Assembly: GCF_000319245.1 (NCBI RefSeq)
Contig: NC_019814.1
Span: 248,001-312,000, forward strand
DNA: 64,000 bases
Origin: Candidatus Kinetoplastibacterium blastocrithidii (ex Strigomonas culicis)
GTDB lineage: Bacteria > Pseudomonadota > Gammaproteobacteria > Burkholderiales > Burkholderiaceae_B
Direction of reading: 5' to 3'
A model generated the notes under the pieces. That model did not search any database, was not told the DNA's origin, and saw only the letters and a list, made by a program, of their open reading frames with translations. The position numbers and the translations under genes are program-made. Of this stretch, positions 50,611 through 63,831 are shown in pieces. Position 1 is the first letter of the stretch. Each line of letters begins with the position of its first letter.

Positions 50611-52482
50611 TTATTTTTTTGGTTTCCAAACTTCACCTATGGATATTTTCAATAGATCTTTCCTTTTCCCATACCAGAAGTTTACTATAGCTCTGACACA
50701 TATAACGGATGAAAACATTGATGTCATTATTCCAATACAATGTACTATCGCAAATCCACGCACTGTTCCAGATCCTAGTGTTAATAATGCTAGTCCAACT
50801 ATCATAGCTGTAAAATTAGAATCTAAGATTGTAGCCCAGGCTCTTTTAAACCCATAATATATTGCTTTTTGCGGATGACTACCGTTTCTAAGTTCTTCTC
50901 TTATTCTTTCATTTATTAAAACATTAGAATCTATTGCCATACCTACGGTAAGTGCAATAGCAGCTATACCTGGTAGGTTAATTGTTACTTGCATGAAAGA
51001 TAAGCAGGCAACTAATAAAATTACATTTATAATTAACCCAATGCTAGAAAACAACCCAAACAATCCATAGTATGTTGTTATAAAACAAACTACTGATATA
51101 AATCCATATATTGTGGACTTCAGACCTTTTTCTATATTATTTAGTCCTAAACTTGGTCCTATATTTTTTTCTTCTACTATTTTCATTGGCGCTGCTAGAA
51201 GACCAGATCTTAACAATATAGAAATCTCAGCCGCTTCTTCTGAGCTCATTGCTCCTGATATTTGAACTTGGCCTCCTGGGATTTCACTTCTTATAAAAGG
51301 CGCAGTTATTATTTCTCCTATTCCGTTTTCGAATAGAATTATTGCCATGCGTTTATTTATATTGTCTCTAGTGACATCTTTAAATATGCGAGCGCCTTTA
51401 GAGTCCAAGGTCAAGTTCACAGATGGTTGTCTTGTTTGAGGATCACGACCATAACGCGCATCTTTTATATTAGAACTAGTTAATATAGGCTGTTTATATA
51501 TAAATGTATTATTACCTTTATGATCTTTAATGTTTTCTATGCCAAAAGGAAGCAAGCCTTTTTTAAAAAGATTCTTGGTCTCATTAGAATCATCAACCAT
51601 TCTCACTTCTAGTTTCGCTGTTCTTCCTATTAGATCCTTGGCTTTTGATGTGTCTTGTTTCCCAGGGAGCTGTACAATGATGCGTCTATTACCTTGTTGC
51701 TGTATTATTGGCTCAGAATCACTTAGTCCAGTTATGCGTTTATTTAATGTAGATATATTTTGAGAAAGAGCATTAGTTTTTAGCGTTTCTAAAAGTTTTT
51801 TACTAAAGTAAATGTTTATTATTAATTGATTGCGTATATTTTCTTCTATTACTATGTCATCATCTTGCCACTGTTTTTTTATATTTTTTATTGCCTCACT
51901 CTTGTCGTTCAATTGATTTAATTTTATTAATATACCACTTTTATTGCAATCTATCTTTGATGCTATTTTTTTCCTATTAAGAATTGATCTTATTTCAATT
52001 GCAGTTTCGTTATATTTTGATTCTATTGCTGCATCAGTATCGACTTCTATTAGAAAATGTACTCCACCACGTAGGTCCAGACCTAGCGACATAGGTTTGG
52101 CACCCAAATGATCAAAGATTTTCATAAAATTTGGCGTTACACTAGTCATGCCAACTGTTATGTTATATTTCTTATCTTTATCTATGTTTTTATTCAAAAT
52201 TCCATCAAGCTTTTCTAAAAGAGAATATTGATCTTCTGATGAAAATAGCTTGATTTTAATGATAGTATCTGTCTCTAAAGATATCGAATAATTTTTTATA
52301 GCAGAATCTGCAATTATGTTTTTTATTTTCTCAATAACCATATTGTCGATTTTTCTATGTGTTCGCACCTCAGATATTTGTATACAAGGAACTAGCTCAT
52401 AAAAATTTGGTGTCATATATATACACCCAATAAGAACCGCAAATATGATAAAAAAGTTTTTCCAGGCAGGATAGCGATTCAT
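50611..52482 (-). CDS. secD: Protein translocase subunit SecD
   Basis: 623 aa (E. coli 615). An N-terminal membrane helix (about 10-28), then a large periplasmic domain starting with the signature GLDLRGGVHFLIEVD and containing IVQLPGKQDTSKAKDLIGRTA. The C-terminal half has five helices with AIALTVGMAIDSNVLINERIREEL. Complete. It co-operates with SecF, encoded next, and follows yajC by 45 bp. Retention fits the outer-membrane and periplasmic cargo encoded in this window (LptD, TamA, SurA, LolB). Confidence 0.97.
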   Translation of the reverse strand: MNRYPAWKNFFIIFAVLIGCIYMTPNFYELVPCIQISEVRTHRKIDNMVIEKIKNIIADSAIKNYSISLETDTIIKIKLFSSEDQYSLLEKLDGILNKNIDKDKKYNITVGMTSVTPNFMKIFDHLGAKPMSLGLDLRGGVHFLIEVDTDAAIESKYNETAIEIRSILNRKKIASKIDCNKSGILIKLNQLNDKSEAIKNIKKQWQDDDIVIEENIRNQLIINIYFSKKLLETLKTNALSQNISTLNKRITGLSDSEPIIQQQGNRRIIVQLPGKQDTSKAKDLIGRTAKLEVRMVDDSNETKNLFKKGLLPFGIENIKDHKGNNTFIYKQPILTSSNIKDARYGRDPQTRQPSVNLTLDSKGARIFKDVTRDNINKRMAIILFENGIGEIITAPFIRSEIPGGQVQISGAMSSEEAAEISILLRSGLLAAPMKIVEEKNIGPSLGLNNIEKGLKSTIYGFISVVCFITTYYGLFGLFSSIGLIINVILLVACLSFMQVTINLPGIAAIALTVGMAIDSNVLINERIREELRNGSHPQKAIYYGFKRAWATILDSNFTAMIVGLALLTLGSGTVRGFAIVHCIGIMTSMFSSVICVRAIVNFWYGKRKDLLKISIGEVWKPKK

Positions 52483-52527
52483 AGATTTAGATAATGGCTA
52501 TAGAAATTAATATTAATATTATAGATG

Positions 52528-52881
52528 CTATAAGGATTTCATAGTTCCTTTTGGTAAAACTCCAATAATTGCATTTTTCTGAGTTGTTATTTCAATAGGA
52601 CCTTTGTCTGCAGAATATGAAATATCGATAACAACATAATTTTCGTTTATTTTTTTTATTTTCCCTAATATTCCACCAGAAGTGATAATTTCGTCATTTT
52701 CTGATAAATTAGAAATGAGGTTCTTATGCTCTTTTTGTCGTTTTATCTGTGGTTTTATCATTAAGAAATATAAAACAAGGAACATAACTAATATAGGAAG
52801 CATGTTTAATATAGGGTTCCCTTCCGATACTGCAGCATTTGCTTGAATCATGACTAAATTCGAGATGCTATTTATATACAT
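52528..52881 (-). CDS. yajC: Sec translocon accessory protein YajC
   Basis: Small single-span inner-membrane protein that copurifies with SecDF. 117 aa. One hydrophobic helix (ILNMLPILVMFLVLYFLMI, about 24-42) is followed at once by the family motif KPQIKRQKEHKNLISNL and a small beta domain with GDEIITSGG-type sequence (NDEIITSGGILGKI). Two in-frame Met codons at residues 1 and 11 are possible starts. Lies between tgt and secD, as is standard. Confidence 0.95.
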   Translation of the reverse strand: MYINSISNLVMIQANAAVSEGNPILNMLPILVMFLVLYFLMIKPQIKRQKEHKNLISNLSENDEIITSGGILGKIKKINENYVVIDISYSADKGPIEITTQKNAIIGVLPKGTMKSL

Positions 52882-52951
52882 TATTTTATTCCTATTAGTT
52901 GAGCTTAATTAGTCATTATAATTGTTTTTTATTCTTTATCAATTTTTAATC

Positions 52952-55150
<2,199 letters not shown>

Positions 55151-55257
55151 GGTATTATTAATGTTGTTTTTATTTATAAGGTTTTATCAAGTATAATAGA
55201 CAAGATAGCAATGTTGTAGGAAATTAATCTAAAAATTTGTTTTAAAACCTATATTTT

Positions 55258-56748
55258 TTACAAACCTAAATTATCCCATAAACTGTCAATATTCTTTTTA
55301 ACAGAATCTGACATTATTATTGGCTTGCCCCATTGCCTTTCAGTTTCTCCAGGGAATTTGTTAGTAGCATCTATGCCCATTTTGCTGCCCAAACCAGATT
55401 TAGGAGAAGCAAAATCCAAGTAATCTATGGGAGTGTTTTCCACTAGCAAGGTATCTCTAAGAGGATCTGTTCTGGTGCTTATAGCCCAGACAACTTCTTT
55501 CCAGTCTCTAACATTTATATCTTCGTCTACTATTATTATGAATTTTGTGTACATGAATTGACGAAGCATCCCCCATAGGCCAAACATCATTCTTCTAGCA
55601 TGACCAGCATACTGTTTTTTAATCGATATTATAGCTACCCTATAACTGCATCCTTCAGCTGGCAAATGAAAATCTACAATTTCTGTAAACTGTCTTTTCA
55701 GGATAGGGATAAAGATTTCATTCATAGCTAAACCAAGCACAGCTGGCTCATCCATAGGTTTACCAGTATAGGTAGAGTGATATATGGGAGATTCCCTCAT
55801 AGTAATTCTGTTAACGGTCATTACAGGAAACCATTCTTTTTCATTATAATAGCCTGTATGATCGCCATAAGGGCCCTCTAAGGCCGTTTCATAGCTTGAT
55901 GATGATGGCATTATGCAGCCCTCTATAATTATTTCAGCCCTTGCTGGCACATATAATTCTGACCCAATAGATTTTGTTATTTCTGTTCTAGAGCCTCTAA
56001 GCAAGCCGGCAAACTGATATTCAGAAAGAGTGTCTGGTATTGGAGCAACTGCACCAAGCATCGTTGCTGGGTCTGCGCCAATAGCAACAGCTATGGGAAA
56101 AGGTTCATTTTTGTTAAGTTTTACATGTTCTTGAAAATCTAATGCGCCGCCTCTGTGAGGGAGCCAACGCATTATTAATTTGTTTTTTTCTAGTAATTGT
56201 TGGCGATATATTCCTATATTTTGACGTTTATTCAATGGTTTTTTTGTTATGACTAAACCCCATGTTAACAAAGGTGCTACATCATCTGGCCAGCATTTTT
56301 GAATTGGAATATCAAATAAATTAATATCGTTTTGTTCTATTACGATCTCTTGGCAAGGAGCATTATTTATTATCTTTGGATTCATGTCCCACAAAGCCGC
56401 TTTTAGCATAGAGATTTTTGAGAAAGCATCTCGAATACTATTTGGAGCCTCAGGTTCACGCAATGAGGCTAAAATCTCTCCTACATCAGTTAGTGATTTT
56501 ATAGAGCTGGAGTCTATGCCTAGAGATATTCTATCTACAGTTCCAAATAAATTTGTTAATACAGGCATAGAGGATTTTTTGTCATTATGCAATATATTTT
56601 CAAACAACAGAGCAGGTCCTTTCTTGGCAATTACTCTTGATGATATCTCTGTTATTTCTAAGTTAGAGCAAATTTGAGCATTAATCCTTTTCAATAGGTT
56701 TTTTTTCTCTAAATGCGTAATGAATTCTCTTAGGTCGCGATACTTCAC
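55258..56748 (-). CDS. ubiD: 4-hydroxy-3-polyprenylbenzoate decarboxylase
   Basis: Prenylated-FMN-dependent decarboxylase in ubiquinone synthesis (partner prenyltransferase UbiX). 496 aa, normal length. Visible features are [47 protein letters not shown] around the cofactor pocket (catalytic Arg), a conserved [11 protein letters not shown] stretch, and [16 protein letters not shown] at the C-terminal part. With coq7 it supports active ubiquinone synthesis. 21 bp downstream of rsmE on the same strand. Confidence 0.96.
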   Translation of the reverse strand: MKYRDLREFITHLEKKNLLKRINAQICSNLEITEISSRVIAKKGPALLFENILHNDKKSSMPVLTNLFGTVDRISLGIDSSSIKSLTDVGEILASLREPEAPNSIRDAFSKISMLKAALWDMNPKIINNAPCQEIVIEQNDINLFDIPIQKCWPDDVAPLLTWGLVITKKPLNKRQNIGIYRQQLLEKNKLIMRWLPHRGGALDFQEHVKLNKNEPFPIAVAIGADPATMLGAVAPIPDTLSEYQFAGLLRGSRTEITKSIGSELYVPARAEIIIEGCIMPSSSSYETALEGPYGDHTGYYNEKEWFPVMTVNRITMRESPIYHSTYTGKPMDEPAVLGLAMNEIFIPILKRQFTEIVDFHLPAEGCSYRVAIISIKKQYAGHARRMMFGLWGMLRQFMYTKFIIIVDEDINVRDWKEVVWAISTRTDPLRDTLLVENTPIDYLDFASPKSGLGSKMGIDATNKFPGETERQWGKPIIMSDSVKKNIDSLWDNLGL

Positions 56749-56769
56749 GTCAGATTTCCAGTTAGTTAA

Positions 56770-57495
56770 TCAGATATTCCAGTGCATCATACTACTGACA
56801 GCAGAGATAATTGCAATGCCAGCAGTTTCTGTTCTAAGAATTCTAGCCCCAAAGTTCATAGGATATATATTATTCGAATGAGCTGCTAGGTTTAATTCTT
56901 TTTTAGACCATCCTCCTTCAGGACCTATCATGATGGTTAATGATTTTGTGTCTTTGATCTTCTCGATCACATCAAAAATATTATCTTTTGATAGAGGATC
57001 GCAAATTATATGAGGATCTTCTTTGGGTCGAGACATATAGCGGCTCATACAAACATGCTCATCAATTTCGGCTAATAAGTTCCTACCGCACTGTTCACTA
57101 GCAGCTATTACAACGCGTCTCCAGTGTGACAGGTTTTTATGAGTTATATTGTTATTGCATCTTTGTGTTTGTATTGGGACAATTCGTCTAACTCCAAGTT
57201 CTGTAGATTTTTCTATTATGAAATCCATCTTGTTTTTTGATGTTATAGCTTGAACTAAGGTTATATTCCCTAATAGCTCCAATTCTTTTTCTATGTGTTC
57301 CCTTATATCAGCAAAGAAGATCTTATTGCTTATAATTAGTCTTGATAAATATTCTCCTCCAAGACCATTAAAAAGTAATATATCATCACCGTGTGCTAGT
57401 CTAAGTGCCTTAATATGGCGCATAACTCCATCAGGAAGTTGAATAATTTCGCTTATATGTAGATTTATATCGCAAAAAAAACGTGATAATTGCAT
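56770..57495 (-). CDS. rsmE: 16S rRNA (uracil1498-N3)-methyltransferase
   Basis: SPOUT-class methyltransferase of 241 aa. The N-terminal PUA-like domain (LSRFFCDINL, HIKALRLAHGDDILLFNGLGGEY) precedes the knotted SAM-binding domain with KMDFIIEKSTELGVRRIVPIQTQR, MIGPEGGWSKKEL and a final LGARILRTETAGIAII-like block (NFGARILRTETAGIAIISAVS). Complete. First gene of an eleven-gene minus-strand run that extends to corC; divergent from tkt. Confidence 0.96.
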   Translation of the reverse strand: MQLSRFFCDINLHISEIIQLPDGVMRHIKALRLAHGDDILLFNGLGGEYLSRLIISNKIFFADIREHIEKELELLGNITLVQAITSKNKMDFIIEKSTELGVRRIVPIQTQRCNNNITHKNLSHWRRVVIAASEQCGRNLLAEIDEHVCMSRYMSRPKEDPHIICDPLSKDNIFDVIEKIKDTKSLTIMIGPEGGWSKKELNLAAHSNNIYPMNFGARILRTETAGIAIISAVSSMMHWNI

Positions 57496-57530
57496 GTTAT
57501 TGATAAATTAATCCTGGTATTATCTTTACT

Positions 57531-57559
57531 TTGACATACTGTGTTTACATAGATACATT
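57531..57559 (+). promoter_or_regulatory. Sigma-70 promoter candidate for tkt-gap-pgk
   Basis: Perfect TTGACA at 57531-57536, 17-nt spacer, TACATT at 57554-57559 (four of six). It lies in the rsmE/tkt divergent interval about 115 bp before the tkt start. Confidence 0.5.
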
Positions 57560-57674
57560 AATTATAAACATAATTATAAATTTGTTTAGGCTAGGTTACT
57601 ATATTTTACACAGATGGTAAAATTAAAATCACTAGATTATTTATTTTTAAGCGTTGGAGTTAAAGAGTTATCAC

Positions 57675-59729
57675 ATGAGTAATATGACGAACACACCTAA
57701 ATATTTTTTGGCAGATTCTATACGAGTTTTATCTATGGATTCAGTTCAGCAAGCAAATTCAGGACATCCTGGGGCCCCGATGGGAATGGCAGAAATGGCA
57801 CAGGCACTTTGGAGAAATAATTTGCAGCATAATCCTTCTGATCCTAATTGGATAAATCGAGATCGTTTTGTCTTGTCTAACGGACATGCATCTATGCTCC
57901 TGTATTCTTTATTGCATTTGACAGGGTATGATCTCTCTATAGATGATTTAAAGACTTTTCGCCAATTGCATTCAAAAACCCCTGGTCATCCTGAAGTGGG
58001 AATTACTCCAGGGGTTGAGACTACTACTGGCCCACTTGGGCAAGGATTAGCTAATGCAGTAGGAATGGCTTTGGCAGAAACTTTGCTAGCTTTAGAGTTT
58101 AATAGGCCAGGATTTGATATAATAGATCATAGAACTTATGCAATAGTTGGTGATGGTTGTTTGATGGAAGGCATATCTCATGAGGTTTGTTCTCTAGCAG
58201 GAACATTGAAGCTATCTAAGTTAGTCGTATTATACGATGACAATGGTATTTCTATTGATGGTCATGTGAAGAATTGGTTTGGCGATGATACGGCAGCTCG
58301 TTTTCGTGGGTATAACTGGAACGTTATCGAAGGAATAGATGGTCATAATGTAGATGCTATTGATGCGGCCATAAAATTAGCTAGATCTCAAAATGACAAG
58401 CCTACTTTAATAATTTGTCATACTATTATTGGAAAGGGATCTCCAAATATGGCAGGTACACATAGTGTACACGGCTCTCCGTTAGGTAAGGATGAATTAG
58501 CAGCTACACGTGATAACCTGAATTGGAAGCATGATAAGTTCTTTATACCTGAAGAGGTATATGAGGCATGGGATGCTAGGGAGATAGGGGCCAAATTACA
58601 ATCAACGTGGCAATCTAAGTTTAGTATTTATAGTGATAAGTATCCTGAGTTGTCTAAAGATCTTATTCGCCGAATGAATGGAGACTTGCCTGATGATTTT
58701 GATAGTTTTGCAAATAAACTTATTAATATGACGATTGATAAGGCGGAGACACTAGCAACTAGGAAGGCGTCCCAGTTAGCTATTTCCGAGCTGGTATCAG
58801 AACTGCCAGAATTATTGGGAGGTTCTGCTGATTTAACTGGTTCAAATTTTACTGATTGGAAAGACTCGGTTTCCGTTCGATCTGATAGCAAAGGAACCAA
58901 TTTTGGTAGATACATAAATTATGGCGTGCGTGAATTCGGCATGGCCGCTATAATGAACGGAATATCATTACACGGTGGTTATTTGCCATTTGGAGGAACT
59001 TTTCTAACTTTCTCTGATTATTCTCGTAATGCTATTAGAATGGCGGCTTTAATGAGACAAAAAGTAATTCATATATTCACTCATGATTCAATAGGATTGG
59101 GTGAAGATGGTCCTACGCATCAGTCAATAGAGCATGCAGCTAGCTTACGTCTTATTCCTAATTTGTCTGTATGGAGACCATGTGACACTTTAGAGACAGT
59201 AGTTGCTTGGTTATATGGGGTTCGTAGAAATTCTAGTGTAGGAATGAGAGTTAGAGATGGGGGACCAACTGCTTTATTGCTTTCTAGACAGAATTTGCCT
59301 TTTATTGATAGAGATAGAGATACTGTTGAATCAATAAGTAAGGGTGGTTACATATTAAAGGAAAACAAGAATGCTGAGGCAGTAATTATAGCAACAGGCT
59401 CTGAGATTTCTATTGCTTTGGATGCTCAAAGCAAGTTAAGTGAAGAAGGTATCATGATCAGAGTAGTTTCTATGCCAAGTACAGATGTTTTTGATAAACA
59501 GGATATTAGCTGGAAAAACAAGGTTCTTCCTAGTGACTTGCCTCGTATAGCTATAGAAGCAGGTGTTACATCTGGATGGTATAAGTATGTTGGTATAGAT
59601 GGTATAGTTTTAGGTATTGATCGTTATGGTGAGTCAGCTCCTGCCGGTTGTTTATTTAAATTTTTTGGCTTAACTGTTGATGTTGTTGCTGATGCTGTAA
59701 GAAAGATTTTGTTAAATAAAGGGATATAA
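57675..59729 (+). CDS. tkt: Transketolase
   Basis: Thiamine diphosphate enzyme linking the pentose phosphate pathway and glycolysis. 684 aa from the ATG at 57675. An in-frame TTG at 57654 would add seven residues, and an ATG at 57684 is also possible. Motifs: [16 protein letters not shown]-type start ([20 protein letters not shown]), [20 protein letters not shown], the ThDP fold [37 protein letters not shown], and the C-terminal-half [15 protein letters not shown]. Complete. gap begins 3 bp after its stop, so the two are co-transcribed. Confidence 0.97.
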   Translation: MSNMTNTPKYFLADSIRVLSMDSVQQANSGHPGAPMGMAEMAQALWRNNLQHNPSDPNWINRDRFVLSNGHASMLLYSLLHLTGYDLSIDDLKTFRQLHSKTPGHPEVGITPGVETTTGPLGQGLANAVGMALAETLLALEFNRPGFDIIDHRTYAIVGDGCLMEGISHEVCSLAGTLKLSKLVVLYDDNGISIDGHVKNWFGDDTAARFRGYNWNVIEGIDGHNVDAIDAAIKLARSQNDKPTLIICHTIIGKGSPNMAGTHSVHGSPLGKDELAATRDNLNWKHDKFFIPEEVYEAWDAREIGAKLQSTWQSKFSIYSDKYPELSKDLIRRMNGDLPDDFDSFANKLINMTIDKAETLATRKASQLAISELVSELPELLGGSADLTGSNFTDWKDSVSVRSDSKGTNFGRYINYGVREFGMAAIMNGISLHGGYLPFGGTFLTFSDYSRNAIRMAALMRQKVIHIFTHDSIGLGEDGPTHQSIEHAASLRLIPNLSVWRPCDTLETVVAWLYGVRRNSSVGMRVRDGGPTALLLSRQNLPFIDRDRDTVESISKGGYILKENKNAEAVIIATGSEISIALDAQSKLSEEGIMIRVVSMPSTDVFDKQDISWKNKVLPSDLPRIAIEAGVTSGWYKYVGIDGIVLGIDRYGESAPAGCLFKFFGLTVDVVADAVRKILLNKGI

Positions 59730-59731
59730 TT

Positions 59732-60742
59732 ATGGCAATAAGAGTTGCAATTAATGGGTATGGTCGTATAGGGCGCAATATTTTGCGGGCTCATTATGAA
59801 TATGGCAAAAAAAATAATATAGAGATAGTTGCTATAAATGATATGGGTGGTTCAGAGGCAAGTGCGCATCTGACTCGTTTTGATACTGTTCATGGCAAAT
59901 TTAATGGTTCAGTTTCAGTAGAAAAAGATCACATGGTTGTTAATGGTGATAAAATAAGAATGCTTGCTAATCGCAACCCAGAAGAGTTGCCTTGGAAATC
60001 ACTTGATATTGATGTTGTATTGGAATGTACTGGGGCCTTTGCATCTAAAGAAAAATCTATGGCTCATATTAGAAGTGGGGCAAAAAAGGTTATCATATCG
60101 GCACCTGGTGGAGAAGATGTTGATGCTACAGTAGTGTTTGGAGTCAATGATAATATACTTAGGTCATCACATACAGTTATCTCTAATGCCTCTTGTACAA
60201 CTAATTGTTTGGTTCCTATTGTTAAACCACTAAATGATGTTGTCGGTATAGAAAATGGTCTTATGACTACTATTCATTCTTATACAAATGATCAAGTTCT
60301 TACTGATGTCTCTCACAAGGATTTAAGAAGAGCCAGGTCAGCTACTATGAGCATGATTCCTACTAAAACTGGAGCTGCTGCTGCTGTTGGTTTAGTTCTG
60401 CCGGAATTAAAAGGTAAGCTGGATGGTTGTTCTATAAGAGTTCCTACCATTAATGTATCATTAGTAGACTTATCTTTTATTGCTAAAAGAGAAACTTCTG
60501 TAAAAGAAATACACGAAATATTAAAGGAAGCATCTGAAAAATCTTTGAAAGGAGTTTTAGATTTTAGCTCAGATTATCTTGTCTCTATTGATTATAATCA
60601 TAGCCCTGCATCTAGTACCTTTGATTCTACCCTAACCAAGGTGTCAGGTAGACTTGTTAAAGTATTTTCATGGTATGACAATGAGTGGGGTTTTTCTAAT
60701 CGCATGTTAGATACTACTGCTGCTCTCATGTTGGCTAAGTAG
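59732..60742 (+). CDS. gap: Glyceraldehyde-3-phosphate dehydrogenase
   Basis: NAD-dependent glycolytic enzyme. 336 aa. The Rossmann motif [13 protein letters not shown] is at residues 8-20, the catalytic Cys155 is in [12 protein letters not shown], and [13 protein letters not shown] closes the protein. AINDMGG with an Asp after the second strand (AIND) is typical of NAD specificity. Starts 3 bp after tkt. A terminator-like hairpin at 60756-60797 lies between gap and pgk. Confidence 0.98.
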   Translation: MAIRVAINGYGRIGRNILRAHYEYGKKNNIEIVAINDMGGSEASAHLTRFDTVHGKFNGSVSVEKDHMVVNGDKIRMLANRNPEELPWKSLDIDVVLECTGAFASKEKSMAHIRSGAKKVIISAPGGEDVDATVVFGVNDNILRSSHTVISNASCTTNCLVPIVKPLNDVVGIENGLMTTIHSYTNDQVLTDVSHKDLRRARSATMSMIPTKTGAAAAVGLVLPELKGKLDGCSIRVPTINVSLVDLSFIAKRETSVKEIHEILKEASEKSLKGVLDFSSDYLVSIDYNHSPASSTFDSTLTKVSGRLVKVFSWYDNEWGFSNRMLDTTAALMLAK

Positions 60743-60755
60743 TTAATGCTGTATG

Positions 60756-60797
60756 TACAATAAACACTTTTATTAATAATGTGTTTATTGTATTTTT
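60756..60797 (+). terminator. Terminator-like hairpin between gap and pgk
   Basis: Perfect 12-bp inverted repeat TACAATAAACAC (60756-60767) and GTGTTTATTGTA (60781-60792) with a 13-nt loop, followed by five T at 60793-60797. It has the form of a rho-independent terminator, yet only 25 bp remain before the pgk start. Confidence 0.78.
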
Positions 60798-60822
60798 GAT
60801 ATTGATATCTATAGAGGTTTCA

Positions 60823-62016
60823 ATGAGTGTTAAGACTTTGAGCGATTTATCTAGATCTGGAAAACTATTTGGCAAGAGAGTTTTTATAAGAGCAGATCTA
60901 AATGTTCCGTTTGATAATGCAGGTAATATTGCGGAAGATACACGTATTAGGGCTTCTGTGCCTGGAATCAGACTAGCTTTGGATGGCGGGGCTGCAATAA
61001 TGGTAACCTCTCATCTAGGACGGCCTAAAGAAGGAGTGTTGAGAGAGTCAGATTCTTTAGCAAAAGTAGCCCAAAGATTATCAGAAATTCTAGGTATGCA
61101 AGTAGAGCTTATTAAGGATTGGATCGAGGGTGTTAGTATTGATCCAGGTCAGGTAGTATTATTAGAAAATTGTAGGGTGAATATTGGAGAGAAGAGTAAT
61201 GACGATTCTTTATCTCGCAAGATGGCTTCTTTGTGTGATGTGTATGTTAATGATGCATTTGGTACAGCACATCGTGCAGAGGCTACTACTTGTGGCATAA
61301 CCAAATATGCTGCTACTGTATGTGCTGGGCCTTTATTAGAAGCTGAGTTAGCGGTTTTGCATCGTGTCTTTTCTTCTCCAAAGAAACCTTTAGTTGCTAT
61401 TGTTGGAGGATCTAAGGTTTCTTCAAAATTATCAGTGTTAAAGTTTTTGTCTGATAAGGTCGATTACTTGATAGTCGGTGGTGGTATTGCTAATACTTTT
61501 ATGTTAGCTGCTGGTTTACCGATTGGTAAATCTTTAGTAGAGTTGGATCAAGTGGAAAATGCACTTTTCATTATTAATAGCATGAAAAGTCGTGGTGCTG
61601 CTGTACCTATTCCGGTAGATACTATCTGTGCTAAGTTTTTTGATGTCAGTGCTGAAGCTAATTTAAAGTTATCTAAGGAAGTATTAGAGGATGACATTAT
61701 AATGGACGTTGGTCCTGAAACATCTAGAATATTTGGGGAAATACTAGATTTGGCCGGAACAATTGTTTGGAATGGTCCAGTCGGAGTTTTTGAATTCGAT
61801 CAGTTTGCGAATGGAACATCTTTTATTGCAGATACTATAGCCAAATCGAAAGGTTTTTCTGTAGCCGGTGGTGGAGATACTATTGCAGCCATAGCTAAAT
61901 ATGGAATAGAGGATAAAATCGGATATATATCTACTGGAGGCGGAGCATTTCTTGAGTTCTTAGAAGGTAAAACCTTACCTGCTGTAGAAGCTCTACAATT
62001 AAGAGCTGATCAATAG
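60823..62016 (+). CDS. pgk: Phosphoglycerate kinase
   Basis: ATP-forming glycolytic kinase. The open frame extends upstream to a GTG at 60781, but that leader overlaps a hairpin. I set the start at the ATG 60823, which has AGAGG 5 nt upstream and gives 397 aa, the normal length. Motifs: [70 protein letters not shown] and the ATP-site [14 protein letters not shown]. Complete. The stop is one base from the convergent pit stop. Confidence 0.97.
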   Translation: MSVKTLSDLSRSGKLFGKRVFIRADLNVPFDNAGNIAEDTRIRASVPGIRLALDGGAAIMVTSHLGRPKEGVLRESDSLAKVAQRLSEILGMQVELIKDWIEGVSIDPGQVVLLENCRVNIGEKSNDDSLSRKMASLCDVYVNDAFGTAHRAEATTCGITKYAATVCAGPLLEAELAVLHRVFSSPKKPLVAIVGGSKVSSKLSVLKFLSDKVDYLIVGGGIANTFMLAAGLPIGKSLVELDQVENALFIINSMKSRGAAVPIPVDTICAKFFDVSAEANLKLSKEVLEDDIIMDVGPETSRIFGEILDLAGTIVWNGPVGVFEFDQFANGTSFIADTIAKSKGFSVAGGGDTIAAIAKYGIEDKIGYISTGGGAFLEFLEGKTLPAVEALQLRADQ

Positions 62017-62017
62017 A

Positions 62018-63493
62018 TTATTCTAGAATAAAGATGCCTATGGCGAATAGGGATGCAGATAATGATATTGCTGCAGGAAGAGTTAGTACCCATGCTAACA
62101 AGATGTGGCGGACAGTATTTTGTTGTAGGCTTACTTTATTAGCTACAACTGTCCCCGCAATTCCGGAAGATAGCACATGTGTTGTTGATACAGGTAGATT
62201 AAATAGGTTTGCTATCCCTATAGAGAACACAGCTGTGACTTGGGCTGCTGTTCCTTGGGCATAGGTCATTCCTTGCGTCCCTATTCTCTCCCCTACAGTT
62301 GTAACGACTCGTTTCCATCCTATCATGGTTCCAAATCCTAGAGCAGTTGCTACAGCTACTATCACCCATATTGGCGCGTATTCTACAGTGGAAGTGATAT
62401 CTGTTCTAAGTCTATCTAAATCATATATATTTGGAGTGGTTAGGTTTTGTGTTTTTACAACATTCTTGGCTATGTCATCTAAACAAAGTAAATTTTTTCG
62501 AGTATTTATTCTTTGTTTTATCGATAAGTCCTCATATTTTGATATGTTCTTTAATGTGGTCTCTATTGTGTTAATAGTTGCTAGTGTCATTTTTGGGCTG
62601 CAACTTAGGTCTTTAGAGAGGTCATTAGATATAATCTGATCACTCATATTTATGTATCCAATTATGTCTTCTTGATTTCTATTATAGAATTCTCGCATAT
62701 GCACAACAGCATTTCTTGTTCTGTCTATTTGATATGACGTACTTTGTAGATCCAATACATATTGAGCTGGGGATATTCCTATAAGAATAAGCATTACTAG
62801 ACCAATACCTTTCTGTCCGTCATTTGAGCCATGAACAAAACTAACTCCCATCGCCGAAATTACAAGAACAAGCCTATTCCAGAAAGGAGGGTGTTTTTTC
62901 GCCTCTAAAAATCTACGTTGTTTGGGAGTGTAATGCATATTTGATTTTGGCCAGATATTCTTTAATACTAGAAATAACCATCCAGCCAGAATAAATCCTA
63001 TGATAGGAGAAATTATCATTGAGAGACTGATGTCTATAGCTTTGCTCCAATTTATGCTGTCAACCATTGGCACGTTTGTTAGCCAAGAGTTAGTCAGTCC
63101 TACTCCTAAAATCGATCCAATTAGGGTATGTGAGCTTGATGCTGGTATACCAAAGAACCATGTTCCCAGGTTCCATATTATAGCAGCTGATATCATGGAA
63201 AATATCATGATTAGTCCACGAGAACTATTGACATTGATAATCAATTCGATAGGTAATAAATGTACTATAGCGTACGCTATACCAACCCCCCCCATAAGCA
63301 CACCCAAGAAATTAAATATCCCAGAAAAAATTACAGCTATATGTGGAGGCATAGCTTTAGTATATATTACAGTAGCAACTGCGTTAGCAGTGTCATGAAA
63401 TCCATTTATAAATTCGTAGACAAGGACAAAGGCCAATGCCATGATTAGGCCAAAACAAACCCACACGCTTAAACCAGAAAATATACTTATCAT
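62018..63493 (-). CDS. pit: Inorganic phosphate transporter, PiT family
   Basis: Low-affinity phosphate (metal-phosphate):H+ symporter. 491 aa (E. coli PitA 499). Two PiT signature halves are visible: YEFINGFHDTANAVATVIYTKAMPP near the N-terminus and SFVHGSNDGQKGIG near residue 220. The C-terminal set has GMTYAQGTAAQVTAVFSIGIANLFNLPVSTTHVLSSGIAGT. About ten helices with a long hydrophilic loop around residues 255-370. Complete. No phoU-like gene adjoins it. Confidence 0.94.
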   Translation of the reverse strand: MISIFSGLSVWVCFGLIMALAFVLVYEFINGFHDTANAVATVIYTKAMPPHIAVIFSGIFNFLGVLMGGVGIAYAIVHLLPIELIINVNSSRGLIMIFSMISAAIIWNLGTWFFGIPASSSHTLIGSILGVGLTNSWLTNVPMVDSINWSKAIDISLSMIISPIIGFILAGWLFLVLKNIWPKSNMHYTPKQRRFLEAKKHPPFWNRLVLVISAMGVSFVHGSNDGQKGIGLVMLILIGISPAQYVLDLQSTSYQIDRTRNAVVHMREFYNRNQEDIIGYINMSDQIISNDLSKDLSCSPKMTLATINTIETTLKNISKYEDLSIKQRINTRKNLLCLDDIAKNVVKTQNLTTPNIYDLDRLRTDITSTVEYAPIWVIVAVATALGFGTMIGWKRVVTTVGERIGTQGMTYAQGTAAQVTAVFSIGIANLFNLPVSTTHVLSSGIAGTVVANKVSLQQNTVRHILLAWVLTLPAAISLSASLFAIGIFILE

Positions 63494-63831
63494 AAAAGTT
63501 AATTTTAAATCAAAATAGTAATTTTGTTATTTATAAAAATAAGTCAAAATTCTATAGATCAGATTTTAAAAGAATGCAAAAATGCTTAATTAAAAGTTAT
63601 TGAGTTAGCATTGGTGTAAGTATGGATCAAAATATTTATTTTTTAAAGTAATAAATAAATATTTTGAAATAATATTATCAAATATGGAGAAAATCAAACC
63701 TATTAGTATTTGTTTTTATGTGTGATTTAATAGGTATTATTTATATATAATAGCCTTTATATTTTTATGATTGTGTTGTAAATTCATTTCCGGTTTTGAT
63801 ATCAACAACTTAGTTTTGGGAGAATTATCTC
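63494..63831. other. 338-bp noncoding interval between pit and fba with two inverted repeats
   Basis: No open frame or RNA gene recognized. It holds a perfect 14-bp inverted repeat, TCAAAATATTTATT (63627-63640) and AATAAATATTTTGA (63654-63667), with a 13-nt loop, and a second 8-bp one, ACCTATTA (63698-63705) and TAATAGGT (63728-63735). A TATAAT at 63746-63751 is a possible -10 for fba, without a good -35. The pit promoter on the other strand was not located. Confidence 0.6.
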
